In this document: positions 12,290 to 24,886 of the stretch, in pieces | How the letters are laid out: every line of letters begins with the position of its first letter | How positions within the stretch are numbered: the first letter of the stretch is position 1 | From: Macquaria australasica | Lineage: Eukaryota > Chordata > Actinopteri > Centrarchiformes > Percichthyidae | Assembly: GCA_005408345.1 (NCBI GenBank) | Contig: SEMN01000008.1 | Span: 434,001 to 498,000 of the forward strand | Direction of reading: 5' to 3' | Length of the DNA stretch: 64,000 nt | Made by a program: the position numbers and the translations under genes | The notes under the pieces: generated by a model | Told to the model about the DNA's origin: nothing | The model's database searches: none | Seen by the model: only the letters and a program-made list of their open reading frames with translations

Positions 12290-13740
12290 TTAAGTAATGT
12301 TTTAATTCTACAGGACAGAAAGACTCCAAAACTAACTCACTGAAACAGCCCTCATAAACCGTTGGCTTATCAAGATGTTATAGCTGATGTGTTAGCAAAC
12401 AGCTGCTTAGTTACACATCCCGCAGACACGGAGAAACATTAGCATCCCATTGAAGTCGTATTTCACCTGGCAATTGTAATTCAATTATTACTGGTCTTTT
12501 AACTCCTGAGAAAAATATGTTTAGTTGATGTAGATGTAGCTAGCTTTAGGATGCTAGGTTCGAATTTCTTCACGAGTACTCTTCATTCCTCTGCTGGTTC
12601 GTAATGAGCACACTTGGCTATTTGTAGCGTTTTTGTCGCTGCCTGTGGTTTTATATGGGGTGAGGTCTAGTCAATGTTCAGCTGGAGAACAAAAAGAATC
12701 AGCTAAAGGCTGCATAGAGCTGCAGTGTTGGATGTTCATTCTCAGTGAGTTTGGCAGTACTACTAACCCTTTCACATTACACGGAGTAATTTTTAACCAG
12801 TATGCAAAATATCACTTATTTCAGGTAGATTATTCACATTTATGCAGGCTCTACTTATAAGGCCAAATAAATTGAAGCTTTGCTGTCTCCAAACAAGAAA
12901 ATGATACACTCCCAGGCTTTTAAATTACTCTTTTTAAAAGTAATTCTCATTTATACTGATAGTAGGTAAAGCTATCTAACTCCCACCACAGTCATCTCAT
13001 TGTCTATCTAAACTATGATGAAAATAAACCTGCTGTGCCCTGCAAAGCTGGGAGCAATGTGTAAGTTAACAATGCACAGTGGGGGAAAAACAACTTGGTA
13101 TACCTGCAACATAGAGCATAATGTTAATTTGATGCTCATCATTGGGCTACTTAAACATTAAAATACGTAATCTTTTAACCTTCACTTTTCCTTTGCTTTA
13201 TCTTTACCAACACTCAACTGATTGGCCTCCAGGCTCTTTCTCAACTCACACAATCATTTACAATCATATATTTCCACACATTCCACACACACTGCTGAGC
13301 TGCTCCACTGCAGCAGCTGACTGTAAAATGCCTTGTTCAAGGGCACCTCAACATAAGTCACTGAAGGAAGGGAAAGTGTTGTTAATTAACTTTTCCCACC
13401 TATACTTCTCCATCATGTGTGGTCAATTCATACCAACTTAACTTACAAAACCACAGGCTTGCTTGTCCCAGTCCCATCCATCCAAACATCCATCTATCTA
13501 TCCATCCATCCATGCATCCTCTTGCTCTCATGTTTCTTTCTCTTTCCCATCAAGGTTTGCCTGAATGAAGGCAGGAGTGTTTTCACTATTTGGCTAGTTT
13601 GCTTTATTATGTGACCCTACTGCCATGCTGATGTGCACACACTCACTGATGCCTGGACTAAAACGTTAACAGTAGTGACATTAAATGCACCTGCATGAGC
13701 TACAAAGGGGCCACAGGTTGGACCAGTCCATGATGGCTGA
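12290..13740. other. intronic sequence with possible repeat fragments
   Basis: The stretch at about 12370-12480 and the phrase CCTTGTTCAAGGGCACCTCA near 13331 resemble fish interspersed repeats I remember, but neither has boundaries I can demonstrate. A short ATCC tetranucleotide run lies at about 13475-13515. No gene is seen. Confidence 0.35.
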
Positions 13741-13741
13741 G

Positions 13742-13747
<6 letters not shown>

Positions 13748-13797
<50 letters not shown>
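13748..13797. repeat. long (TG)n microsatellite
   Basis: Uninterrupted TG run of about 50 bases. Confidence 0.97.
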
Positions 13798-13798
<1 letters not shown>

Positions 13799-13938
13799 GG
13801 GGATGGAGAAAGGGGCGGTGGAAAGGTCATTATGAATAGTACATGAGGCTGGGTGGGGTTGTGTTGTTCAATGTCCATCACCTCCCTGCAGATGATATCC
13901 AGCTGGTTTGGGTGGGGGTTTGTGACTGGCCAGACACT

Positions 13939-13939
<1 letters not shown>

Positions 13940-14008
<69 letters not shown>

Positions 14009-14015
14009 TGTGTGT
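13940..14015. repeat. long (TG)n microsatellite
   Basis: TG run of about 76 bases with a single TA interruption near 14002. It lies about 140 bases from the preceding TG tract and in the same orientation. Confidence 0.97.
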
Positions 14016-14674
14016 CTGCATGAGTGGTAGCTGGGGCTCTTCCATATTCATGCTTCAACCATACTCGTATATATTCAGCTCCACATGAGACCATCTACAT
14101 CCTGGAAATTAGGCTGGAAATAATGGGAGGTGACATGGGGGTGGGAGTCTGACCTTTGACCTAAACTTTGTGTGTGCATGCATGGAGGGGGTGTTCAAAT
14201 AAAGAGCCTTGATTGGTGTAGATAGTGTGAATTGATGCCTTGCTTGCGAAAACATTTACACGGATACAACACAGATGGCTTCAATAAAAAAGTCATTCTC
14301 TTAGCTGCCCTGTCGATTACATTTCAATCCAGCTTCATCAGTCAACAAACACAGACAGCGTCTCGCTGAATAGAAGGATGGACACATCTCGCACTGTTTT
14401 GTCGCTCTGATATATTTTTTAATATCCATCTGCCCTGAACTGAATAGCATTTAATAACTGTCAAAGCAGTCAGGTGCAAATCTTCAACCGTCCGCTCCTT
14501 TACTAAAATGAGACCAATCAGTAGCTGGGCAGGGCTGAGACCTGTGACAGCAATGGCAGAAATATACAGGAAATTACACCAAAGAATGAAATATAACTGA
14601 ATCACTGAGAGCTTTGCTTTGTTTTTACAAAATGTTTCATGCACATGCAGGGCATGAGCCATTTCCAATGAGCC

Positions 14675-14686
14675 AAATTAATTTTC
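14675..14686. repeat. LINE target-site duplication, left copy
   Basis: AAATTAATTTTC, identical to 15191-15202. Confidence 0.8.
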
Positions 14687-15190
14687 AAAATTCAAATAGT
14701 TTCATTGGCATGACCATAACAAAATTCAGAATTGCCAAAGCACCATATGAATAATGGATGATGACAGTTACAATACAAAGAAATCTATACATATACATTT
14801 ACTGTATGTACATATACATTTTGAACAGCGTACCAAACTACAACAGCCAAACCAAAGTGCTTGATGAACAAACAAACATGATTCTGATTCCCTCGTGTTG
14901 TGGCAGGCAGAGACAAACTGTCCTGCGAGAACGCAACTCTTTTTCATATCCCCTAGTACAATCTTTAGTTTTCTGTTTTCTGAGTTAATAAAATGTGGAT
15001 GATTATCATTGAATTTTGGGAAGAACTGATCCCGGACAGGTTTAAATATTGGGCACTGTGTGAGAAAGGGCTGCTCTGCCTCTACAGCAGTTCCTCCACA
15101 CTGTTGGTACATTCGCTCCTCTTTTGGCAGCCATGTTTTCTTATATCTGCCTGTTGCTGTGGCCAGGCTGAGCACTCAATTCAAAATTCA
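14687..15190 (-). mobile_element. 5'-truncated LINE (non-LTR retrotransposon), degraded ORF2 C-terminus and 3' tail
   Basis: This is a roughly 504-base insertion flanked by an exact 12-base target duplication, AAATTAATTTTC, at 14675-14686 and 15191-15202. On the minus strand it starts in coding sequence that reads ATGRYKKTWLPKEERMYQQC, continues through PFLTQCPIFKPVRDQFFPKF and ends with VLAGQFVSACH. That is the layout of the C-terminal module of fish LINE ORF2 proteins (TGRY..R.C..C..E.HFL..CP.Y..R...F). It is worn: the second cysteine of the CxxC pair and the usual histidine are replaced. The 3' tail carries CATGCCAATGAAACTATTTG, close to the CATGCCAATAAA..TTTGAATTTGAA tail I associate with these elements. 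Strong 5' truncation is normal for LINE insertions. Which clade it belongs to is not determined. Confidence 0.85.
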
Positions 15191-15202
15191 AAATTAATTT
15201 TC
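15191..15202. repeat. LINE target-site duplication, right copy
   Basis: AAATTAATTTTC, identical to 14675-14686. Confidence 0.8.
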
Positions 15203-18200
15203 TTCTATTGTTTTATGCACTCTGTAATCAGACATGAGAACAGAATAACCGCTGGCAAAATCAGACTATTTTCAACTGGAAACTGCTTTTGGCATGTTTT
15301 TGGAGAACCGCTCTGTTTGAATGTAAGAATGAATGCGATTTGGGTCTAATTTTAAATGACTCCCTGAGAGCGAATGTAACAATAAGAAAGTGATAAATAA
15401 GAACATTTAAGTACTGCTGCTGTCACATTCACATGATTCATTGCCACAAAAGATGGTAATTCATCACAATGTGGATGTAATTTGTGGCCTTAAAGGAGAC
15501 TCCACTGTTTTCACATCTCAAGTCGAATTATTAATCATGGGGGGTGCTATAGTACTCAGTGTGTGAAAACAGGGGTATTCTATACTGCTCACGGCTTCTC
15601 TACCCCCCATAAAATATGATGACGTCACTTCGGTCTAATTGCCAAAGACTCTTCACATTTCTCATCTTTATTATGCACGTGTCAATAAATAGTCTCTCCT
15701 GATTGAAATATACTCCTGTTACACTTGCGGGGGCGACAACTTGGTGACAACCAATAACACCTGTTTTGATTCCCTAGTTAAACAAAAGCACATAGTTATT
15801 TATATTCTACAATACTCATTTAAACTGAATTTGAGGAAAGTCTGACTGTCACAGTTAATGGCTTACTAATTCTCTCAGATATAACCTAACATTAATGCTC
15901 TCTCTGGACTTGAATGAGAACAACAATGAAGAAAAAACACATCGCGCTAGAAACTGGTGTAACGGCACTGTGAGAGAATAACTGCCCAATTGGAGCTGAG
16001 AACGTAAATTACGTACATGCTCGACACAAACACACTTGCAAGCTTCAGGCTCATGAAAGGCAAGAGAGAGCCTGCCACGTTGAATCACGATGTATCACAC
16101 GTTGAAATGTGTGAACAAGGCCTAATTCACTTCCCTCCGCATCCACGCATCAACACATACAAAGAATCTGTTGACCCCCTCTGTAAATTCGTATTTGCAT
16201 AATTTAAAAACTTTCTGACTGCACATCTCTGAGTTTAAAGAATCTGTAAACAGCAGGGGTATTTTATAGCTGCACCAAAAGCAAGCCTGATGCTAAACAC
16301 AGTGAAAAATTCAAGACCTCTCATGAGTGTTGAAGATACTTTAGCACATCTATTTTTTTTTTTTTTTTGTTGGATGACAAAAGCAAATGAACTCACACTC
16401 AAACTTGAAATATGGAGATAATGGCTTGGAGAGTATCACTGATCTGAAACCAAACAGACTCAAAGTGTTCATCCGCAAGAGGGTTTTTTCTAATATTCCG
16501 AGCCAGTCAAGTGTTAGTGCCGAGAAATGTGTCAGAAAATGTGTTGGACTGAGTTATTATCACCCCAGGTACAAGAACAGGCAGTACCAACCCCCACTCT
16601 CTCCACACACACACACACACACTCCACCTGTATACTCATCTATCCCGTCTCCTCTCCCTCCTTTCACTCTCTTTCTTTGACACTTCAGTCCTTCATTATT
16701 AATCTTTACACCAATTCTCTCTTCCCACAGAACTCCTCCAGCCTGCACACCCACAGACAGACAGACAGACACACAAACACACACACACACAGGCTTCAAT
16801 AATTGATATATTTCCCAGCACTCTGTCTAAAAATAGTATGATCAACATTGCCTTATTCACACTGTATTTTTCCGGATCCAGAGTCAAGGGCAGACTAAAG
16901 ACTTTAGACACAAAGACTGGAAAAGGAACTCATACCTGACACACTCAAACACACACATTAATCCTTGACTCTGTGGAGGTGGGAGAGTTAAAAATGAGGT
17001 CCTGAGGAAGACGTACAATGTTGCACCTGGGGTATTAATAACACAACGTTTCCTGCTCAGCACTGATCCCCTGTTGGGCCCTCAGGCAGCAGCATATGGC
17101 CCCACCAACACCCAAACACATAAAGCCAAAGAGACTCTATATTAGCTTATGCAATGCAGGAGCAATCCTGCATAATCCTTGACTATCCTTGAGTCCTTAT
17201 CCCACTGTGGACGATCCGCAGGTTTAAAAACTACAAAAACTTTGACATGCAGCAAAACAGGTACCACACAAGCCTCCTTTTCAAGTATATTTTGGTGTGT
17301 CGAATGCTTAAACCTAAAGCGGCAGAGATGGGACAAATACTTCAATCAATTTCCCAACAAAATTAAATGAAGCAGGGAAATGGTGAAAATCCTATGAGGA
17401 AATTTGAGAGCACACACCTCCATTTCCTAAGTGCTGACTATTTTTTGCCTTTTTCTTGTCTGTTTTTTTTTTTTTTTTTGCAGCAAGCTTTGATTTCTTA
17501 CAGGTGCTATTTCAACACTATGAACACTGTGCCATCCCACTTCAGCTTGTTGAGCTATATGGAGGTGCTGCTGGGAGAGAATACGGAGAAGGAAAAGAAG
17601 AACAAGTATAATCAGTGTATGTGTGATATGTATGTGTGTTAGATGAGGTTTAATGTCCACCATGATGTTACGTTTCCTCTGTCTTCACCCAATTACATTA
17701 AATTTTAACAGTACAAGATATCCAGTAGTGTAAATGAGATGGTAAATAGCACCAAGAGAATTAATTTTTTATCACAAAGAGTGAAGGTGTAATTACATTA
17801 CAGAGAGCTCCAATTAGTGTCTTATCTTTCCCCAACAGTTCAAAGTTGCATATCTGTGTGGAATACACTATTAAGTCTTTCTTTTTTTTTCTCTACAGAC
17901 TCTTGTGAATCCCTGCACCTTCTCCCACATGGCAGAAGCTCAAACTGTGAATGCAGATGGTGTGCGTGGCTCAAGTTTGTATGCATGTGTCTTACTCAAG
18001 GCACAGAGCGGAGAAATCGTGATCCTCACTTTTGATTCTGCTCACTGATACAGCCTCTGGTCATACCATCTCAGCGCAGCTCATACTGTATGTGCTCATG
18101 GTAGTGTAATATATCTCTATAATATAGGTCTCCTAGTGTGAGGCGCGTGTGGTGCTGCAGCTCAGTGAGATGACATGGCTGATGACATGGAGTTATGGCT

Positions 18201-18742
18201 CCACTTTCCACCTGGGCCTACATATGTTTGCATTCACAGTAAGTAAAGCTGGATAAAAGCCTCAGTAAATGGCAGCAGAGCACCATGCTGTTGCACTCAC
18301 AGAGCTCAAAAATACAGAAGCACTGACTGACACGAACTTTGGCGTCTTTCTTATCTTAATTAGGATGCAACTGCACTTGTCAAAGAGAAATTTCCCACAG
18401 GAAAAACACTGCAACACTGCGAGCATAATGACTCATCTTCATGTAGGAATATGTGTTGCATATGTTACCTCCATCTGCAATGTTTAGCAATCTGGACATA
18501 TTAAAGAGTCCTCTACTCATATATTTGAATGTATCTTCTTCCATCAGTATAATTATTCATATTGAGGTGGAACATTAAAGCTGGAATCTTGCACATCAGT
18601 GTTTGACAGTAAAGGAGGTCTGTCTGTCAAAATGTCATGATATAAATATTAGATGATATGCAAGTTCCACTAAGCAACCACTGTGGACTTTTAAGTAAGG
18701 AGGAAAACAACATGACAATACGGAAGGTAAAGACAGAAGAAT
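15203..18742. other. intronic sequence, no gene seen
   Basis: AT-rich with short homopolymers (T-runs near 16352 and 17463) and two short CA/GACA tracts at 16603-16621 and 16753-16791. Open frames here are short, unrelated to known families as far as I can tell, and not bounded by paired splice sites. Confidence 0.45.
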
Positions 18743-18750
18743 GAAAGTTC
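18743..18750. repeat. hAT target-site duplication, left copy
   Basis: GAAAGTTC, identical to 19561-19568. Eight bases is the standard hAT duplication length. Confidence 0.9.
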
Positions 18751-19560
18751 TAGGGCTGCCCCCAACCAAAGAGTTTCCTAGTCGACTAGCAGTCGTTAGT
18801 TCAAGCCATTAGTTGACTAGTTGTCGCACGTTTATATTAAATTAATTATTTCAGTAAATATTACAAGCGCACGTACAAAGCGAGCTGCCTGTTAATGACG
18901 AAGCTGTGTCGGAACAACCAGCAAGGAGACTGAACATTTTGATAATGTATTTCAACACAGAATAACATAACATCGTCCCTCCCCTGTCTCTGTCAACTTT
19001 ACCTTGGCTAGCACCAAAGATAGGCTAGCATGATGAATTAAACCTTCACTGATAATAAGCCTAGGTCTAACAGATTTACAATCTTCAACAAATAAACATT
19101 AGCTTAAAAACTGAAAACAGTTTTGTATTTTTTACTTACCAAGTGAAAATTCAGTGTTTCTACTATAACTCTGATGGGATCGGGCTGATTTTCGGCTGCG
19201 GACTCAATGACGGGCTGTACTTTGTGTGGACTTCACGGCAGCTGTGTCTCAATTCAGGGGCAGCATCCTTCAAAGGCTGCGTTTGAAGCACATTCTTATA
19301 ATACATCCGTGATTTGAAGACCAAACGCATCACAGCAGCGCGACAAGGCTGTCCCATGTTCCAGACTCCGTGTTTCAAGAGAAAAGGTCAGTGCTGCAGT
19401 CGGCCCCCTGATACTTTCGTCCTGGCCCTGAAGACAAGCTCCAGCTCCCGAATGAAGTTTGAGGGGGTTTTTCTGTGACTAACCGACCAATGAAAACTTG
19501 CTCGTTTAAGACTCTTCTCATCAACTAACGTTTTGGTTGACTATTAGGGGGGCAGCCCTA
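18751..19560. mobile_element. non-autonomous hAT-superfamily DNA transposon, 810 bases
   Basis: Both ends are defined by the sequence. The left end is TAGGGCTGCCCCCAACCAAA and the right end, read inward on the other strand, is TAGGGCTGCCCCCCTAATAG, giving a 13-base perfect terminal inverted repeat. It is flanked by a perfect 8-base target duplication. The subterminal regions carry repeated GACTAG/GTTGACTA motifs near both ends. No open frame resembling a hAT transposase is present, so the copy must have moved using a transposase supplied by a related element. The perfect duplication suggests an insertion that is not very old. Confidence 0.92.
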
Positions 19561-19568
19561 GAAAGTTC
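19561..19568. repeat. hAT target-site duplication, right copy
   Basis: GAAAGTTC, identical to 18743-18750. Confidence 0.9.
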
Positions 19569-21520
19569 ATTCTACTTAGACAAAAAAAAAATATTTGCAA
19601 CTCAAGGTCCACTCACTGTCTTTTTCTGGAAGCTTTCAACTGCATTTGTCAGTCTCTATCAGGAGTTAACTCATATGTCATGGAGGTGGCTCAGTGAGAA
19701 ATCAACCAGGTGCAAAAGCTTTAGTCTGATTTGGGAATTAAACTTTGTCTAGCCTCACATTTTCCCCCAAAGTAATGTGATGACAAGCTGTGAACCTAAA
19801 ACTGTGCATCAAATAAAACTGTGAGCCGGGTGTATTATGACATTCTCATCTGTTAATCTTTCAAAATCGGTTTTATCTTCAACAGTCTGTATTCGCTTTG
19901 GTCTACGTTGTCTGCTGCCGCAATGACCCAAATTCATCCTATCTGATCTCAAATGTTTTTGATGCATTGTGATTTCCCCGTCCCAACCAATCCCTGTCCA
20001 CCACATTTGGCTCATCCCATTAAACAGCCTCTACAAAAATAAAAAATAAACCTTTGCCACAGCTTGTAAGTACAAACAAAAACATTTCAAATATTTAAAC
20101 AAGGACGTGTGAATACATTTGCAAGCATATATCTTTCTTAAATAATGTAGCTACATTTTCTCAGAGTCCCCTGAGAAACAACAGTAAAAACCCAATTCAA
20201 ACCAAAACAGAGGAAGAGACCATAGAGATGAAAGTACAAGCTTTGGTTGGGCGTTTACATCCTGCCTGCATAGCCAAGTCTCGCTTTTTTAGGAAGGCAA
20301 AAAGCATTACTGTGATTATCCTTTTCATGATGTGCAATATTAGCTGTGTTTAATCTAGATTGAAAGCCTTTTACTAAATAAAAAGAGAGCTGCTAAAAAA
20401 GACAACTGACAGCTCTGGTGTACCTGTGCTGCATAGTTCAGAGGAGTGTGCTGGGATAAAGTGAAGTGTGCGATGTCTCTGCTGATTTCTCTCCTGGCTC
20501 ATTAAAACTTGATGAACCTGAACACTCCCTCTAAAAGCAGCAGCAGCTCTTTGACAGAGCAGGCCTTGATTCTTTCCATTAGCATAATGTGTTCAGTGAT
20601 AGAAATGGCCAAGATCATGACAGAGACTGGCTTTAAGGAAGTTGGGCTTTCTGAAAATCTTAAACCAACTAACTTTTAAATAATGCTCAAACTGTTTTTT
20701 TCAGTTTTTGATTTCTATTATTTATTATTCTGTTCTTTATCAGTGTGTTATTTAATTTCCTACCATGTTTAAAGATATAATCATAAAAGCTGCACTGAGC
20801 AATATTTCTATATGAGCAGTGGGCCAAATAACTAAGTGGATTGTGACTCTGACTCTGCAGTTCCCATCAGCTCTTTTAGCATCTTTCAGCTCGTTGTTTT
20901 GGTTTAGCGGTCCACAATTTCCCTGTTTTTGTTCACTCTCACCACTCAGTGTTGCCTCCAGCTGAGTTTCCCTTTAATTGTGTCATGTGTTTTAATAAAG
21001 AAAACTATAAGAAGGTAAACAGTTGGCATCACATCCGGTGTGTGGCTATGGCTATAAATACAGTAGTATCAAAAATAGGCTTTTACATAATGAAAATTGT
21101 GAGGATTATAATATGAAAGGTGCATATTTGATGTGAGTTAAAGATTAACAGTGGCACTGGTGCGCCTAACTTTTTCATTTAGGTGCCCCCAATAATAGTA
21201 AGGGCCCTATAGATGATTAGAATCATATCATATTATTCATATCTGAATAATAACTATATTTGTTGCATGTCTTATTTCTGTAACCAGTTATTGGGGTTAC
21301 TATGTATAACACTGCTGTACATGCACCTTGCGCATTGGCATGCTCCACCTCCATGTTGGCCAGTCTCCCCTATCGCAACACTCCTTTGTGGAAATGTCTG
21401 TATCTCCATCAATCATGAATGATATGTAGGCAATGTCAAATCCGTGATTTGAACAGACCTCTTTTTCATAATTATAATATTTATAATAATAATAATTTTC
21501 ATTTCTGACTCTTAACTGCT
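19569..21520. other. intronic sequence with possible repeat fragments
   Basis: A stretch at about 19599-19660 shares AACTCAAGGTCCACT and a nearby AGCTTTC with the small inverted-repeat element at 54778-54916, so it is likely a relic of the same family. The stretch at 20790-21010 resembles a fish repeat from memory only. No gene is seen. Confidence 0.4.
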
Positions 21521-21523
21521 GCG

Positions 21524-21557
<34 letters not shown>
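21521..21557. repeat. (GC)n-(AC)n compound alternating purine-pyrimidine tract
   Basis: Six GC units (21521-21532) run directly into (AC)n ending at 21557. Alternating GC followed by AC is a classic Z-DNA-prone sequence. Confidence 0.95.
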
Positions 21558-22638
21558 GGGAGAGACATGCGTGGCAATGTGTTTTATTTGTTCAGAGGCA
21601 AATGTCTGCACACCCAGTTGCTGTTTGTTAAAAAATATTTTTATACATTTTTTTTAAATCAGACCTGCCATATTTCAGGCGCAACCAATAAAAATGTTAA
21701 ATCGCACCCTGGAGCCCTGATAAACATTTTTGTTTGCTTTTGTAACTGTGTGCTGTGCTGTTTTAACTTTGTAATTACCTGAAATCCCCTACTGTATGGG
21801 TGGCTGAGAGGTGGTTTTCCTTTATTTTCTGTTGATGATGTTTCTCCAGGTGGTGCTCTTACCTTTATCTTTTCTAATAAAAAACTGTTCATACTAACCT
21901 ACTGTGTTCGACTACTTACTACCCAGCTCTTCTTCTGTTTGCTGCATGTAAAGCACATCATTTCCTGTGTGACAAAGGACTTTCCCCCAGTGTTAAAACT
22001 TTTGATGATTGGATATCGACTGAATAATTCACTGCATTCAGTCAATGGTCTACAGATGGGAGCAGCGAAACAGAGATAAATCTACATAAAATGTTGCAGA
22101 TTGCGACTTTTAGAGATTTAAAACATTACTCAAAGCTGCATCTAAGAGAGGTAAATATGTATGGCTGTTTGCAAAACTTAACTTCATGGGGACTCAGTGA
22201 GATCCCTTCAAAGACAACCACACATCCCTAAACCATTCATTGAACAGGCCTGGACTGGAACATAATTCAACATGTATCACTGTTTACTCCATATGTGCTA
22301 GGGTGTACAGTAAAAAGCCAATTTTGAGCTGGTTTGGGTTTGCATAGAAAATGTATTTGGACAGTGAGCAGCAGGGATAGACTAGATATCATCTTGTACT
22401 TAAGTTGGCTTTATGGCGCATCCTTTGACAAACACCAATCCCTGTTTGTTTACCTGCATTGGCTAGAGGGTGTGCTGATGAATTATAATGACTGTGTGTG
22501 TGTATGCATGTGTTCATATGTGAGCATGTGTTTGTGTGTATCAAGTCCCTGAAGCTAGCCACCTCCTATTTCCAACACCATATCTCATCTTTTGCAGAAG
22601 GACTACTGTGACCAATCTAACACTGCCCCAGGAACTGA

Positions 22639-22640
<2 letters not shown>

Positions 22641-22685
<45 letters not shown>

Positions 22686-22687
22686 TG
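22641..22687. repeat. (TG)n microsatellite ending in GCGCG
   Basis: TG run of about 40 bases followed by GCGCGTG. Confidence 0.97.
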
Positions 22688-23406
22688 TTGGCTTCCATCT
22701 GCCCCTGCCCCTGCCACTGCCCTGCCTCTCTGTAGCAGCTCCTGACCTGTGCGGCTGTCAAACAGGAGCGTTGAACCTGGCTGCCATCTCTAACAGCTCC
22801 AGTTCAGAGCCACTCCAGACGGGAAAAGAATACCAGAAAACTCACTGTTATCTGGTTGAAAGACAAAAATAAGAAGCTTCACATCATCACCCAAACCAAT
22901 CCCTGTTCCTGAGAGGAACATGGATTCTTCATCTATAATGGAACTGGTCGGGGAGGGTGATTGAATCGTAGCGTGGCATCAGATGAACCCAGCATGGCGC
23001 TGAGGTAATTGCACATTCTTTTTTTTTTTTCCTTGTAGTGCCTCTGCTCTCACATAACAGTCTCATTTTGAACAAGAGGAAATGTCTTGCCTCTCAGGGG
23101 TCCAACTTAGAAAATACACAGATGACGATTCACTCGGCAATACAGATTTGAGCTCTGCAATGATTTATTGGCTTGATCGAGACGATTTTGATCTTTTATT
23201 AAAAGTCATTCAGTGATGTTGGCCTTTGATATGACCAAGAGGGGGACAACTGAGCTACTGATGGAGCAATGCATTCTGGGGCTGCTCAAGAAGTGTGCTG
23301 TGTACGAGTGTGAGGCAAGCTGTTGTCTATGAGAGGCACCAATTGGACCAACCTGTTTAATTACATTTCTCTATCTGCTTCTGACAAACGCACACATGCT
23401 CTCTCT

Positions 23407-23408
<2 letters not shown>

Positions 23409-23437
<29 letters not shown>
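23409..23437. repeat. (CA)n microsatellite
   Basis: Uninterrupted CA run of about 29 bases. Confidence 0.96.
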
Positions 23438-23441
<4 letters not shown>

Positions 23442-23504
23442 GGTGCTAAGTCCTCCCCCCAGGCTGACAAGCCCTCAGCGCTGGGGCAAAGTGGAAGGGA
23501 TTTC

Positions 23505-23507
<3 letters not shown>

Positions 23508-23548
<41 letters not shown>

Positions 23549-23590
23549 AGAGAAAGAGAAAGAGAAAAAAAGGAGGAGGAGGAGGAGGGA
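23508..23590. repeat. compound purine tract (GA)n-(GAAA)n-(GGA)n
   Basis: All-purine stretch of about 80 bases: GA dinucleotides, then AAAGAG hexamer-like repeats, then GGA triplets. Long mirror-like purine tracts can form triplex DNA. Confidence 0.95.
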
Positions 23591-24546
23591 GATAAATCAA
23601 AGGCGAATTTCAGTTCAGGTCAATTTCTGAACGATGATAACTTAATATTCTCAGTATGCAGGATTGTGGCGCTTATGTTTGAGTTGTTGCCCAACCTGCC
23701 ATGCCCTCACTCTCCCAGACTAATTTCTTTCTTTCCCTTCTACTTCTTTTTTTCTGCTTCCCCCTCCCTTACGTCTTCCTTCTTACCTTTATTTTCTTTC
23801 CTCAACTCCATCCCTTCCTTCGCGTTATTTTACCCTTCCTCCTTCTGTTGTTCTTTCCCTCCCCGTTCAACTCGGTCTCTCTGTTTCTTCTCTTCCCACT
23901 ACTTTTTAGTGTATTGCATTGTACTTGCAACCCTTCGTTCAAAAGAGCAATGATCAGAAAGCAAATCCTAGAGAAAAGTCTGAAAATAAAACATCATTTT
24001 GTGCAGCAGAAAAAAAAGTTCTTTCTTTCTTTCTACCTGGGTGACCCTTTGTGGGGGTCCTGACCTGCAGGTTGGGAACCACTGTTTTACAGTTCACCGT
24101 CAATCTGACCACAGAGCCTCCCCTCCCCTTACATACTTCCAGAGAGCCTGTGAGCCAGAGTTACAGCGACTTCTTCCACAGCAGCAGTAGTGCCGCCCAG
24201 TGCCCCCATTCCCTCAACAACCATGCATGAGCTACATCCGGGACTAATAGACTGAATTACACACACTCTCTCACACACACACACACACATACACACTCAT
24301 TATTCACTAGAACCCATACACATGCATATGTTTTCAACATTTCCTGCAGACATAAACACACCTGGTAGGTTGTAGCCACAGTTAGAGGTCTTTATGCTGT
24401 TTTGTGTGTATGTGTGTGTGGAAAGGGTGTGTGTAGCTTGGGATTGTAATCTAGTCTTTGGTAATGCCTGTGTTTGTGTGGAATGTGTTTGTGTGTTAGT
24501 TTCAAGGGAGGAGATGGATAGCAAAAGGATTAAGGAGAGGAATGCA

Positions 24547-24886
24547 CACTGCAAAAAAATAAATAAATAAATTAAAAAAACATCCAGTTTAAGTGTGGAG
24601 TCATTTTTCTCCTCAAACATTAATTCTGCCACTATCACAGCTGATTAAACACTGATTCAACCTATCAGGCAATATTTAAAAAACAAGAATCTCTAGTACT
24701 ACCACTTATGATTGTGTCCCTGAATCAAGCCGTAACATCTTGATGAAGTGGAGGTGGCACAAACTGTCACTTAATACAGAAAAATTAGTAAAAAGATACA
24801 AAAATTACGGAACAAAGGGGCCAACCTGTTAATGAACTTATTTTAAGTCTCAATACGTGTTACTGCAAGATGCCGTTTTTGCAGTG
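24547..24886. mobile_element. MITE with CACTGCAAAAA terminal inverted repeats, 340 bases
   Basis: The left end reads ACACTGCAAAAA and the right end is its inverse, TTTTTGCAGTGT, at about 24876-24887. The interior is AT-rich, non-coding and includes TTATTTTAAGTC close to the right end, as in fish elements of this type that I recall. No clear target duplication could be identified, so the superfamily is left open. Confidence 0.65.

Larger units (their letters stand above)
22688..24546. other. intronic sequence, low-complexity rich
   Basis: Contains a CA tract (23409-23437), a compound purine tract, and a pyrimidine-rich stretch at 23720-23900 that generates long leucine/phenylalanine/serine frames. 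The phrase GGTTGGGAACCACTG near 24070 resembles the end of a fish DNA transposon, without a demonstrable partner. No gene is seen. Confidence 0.4.
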
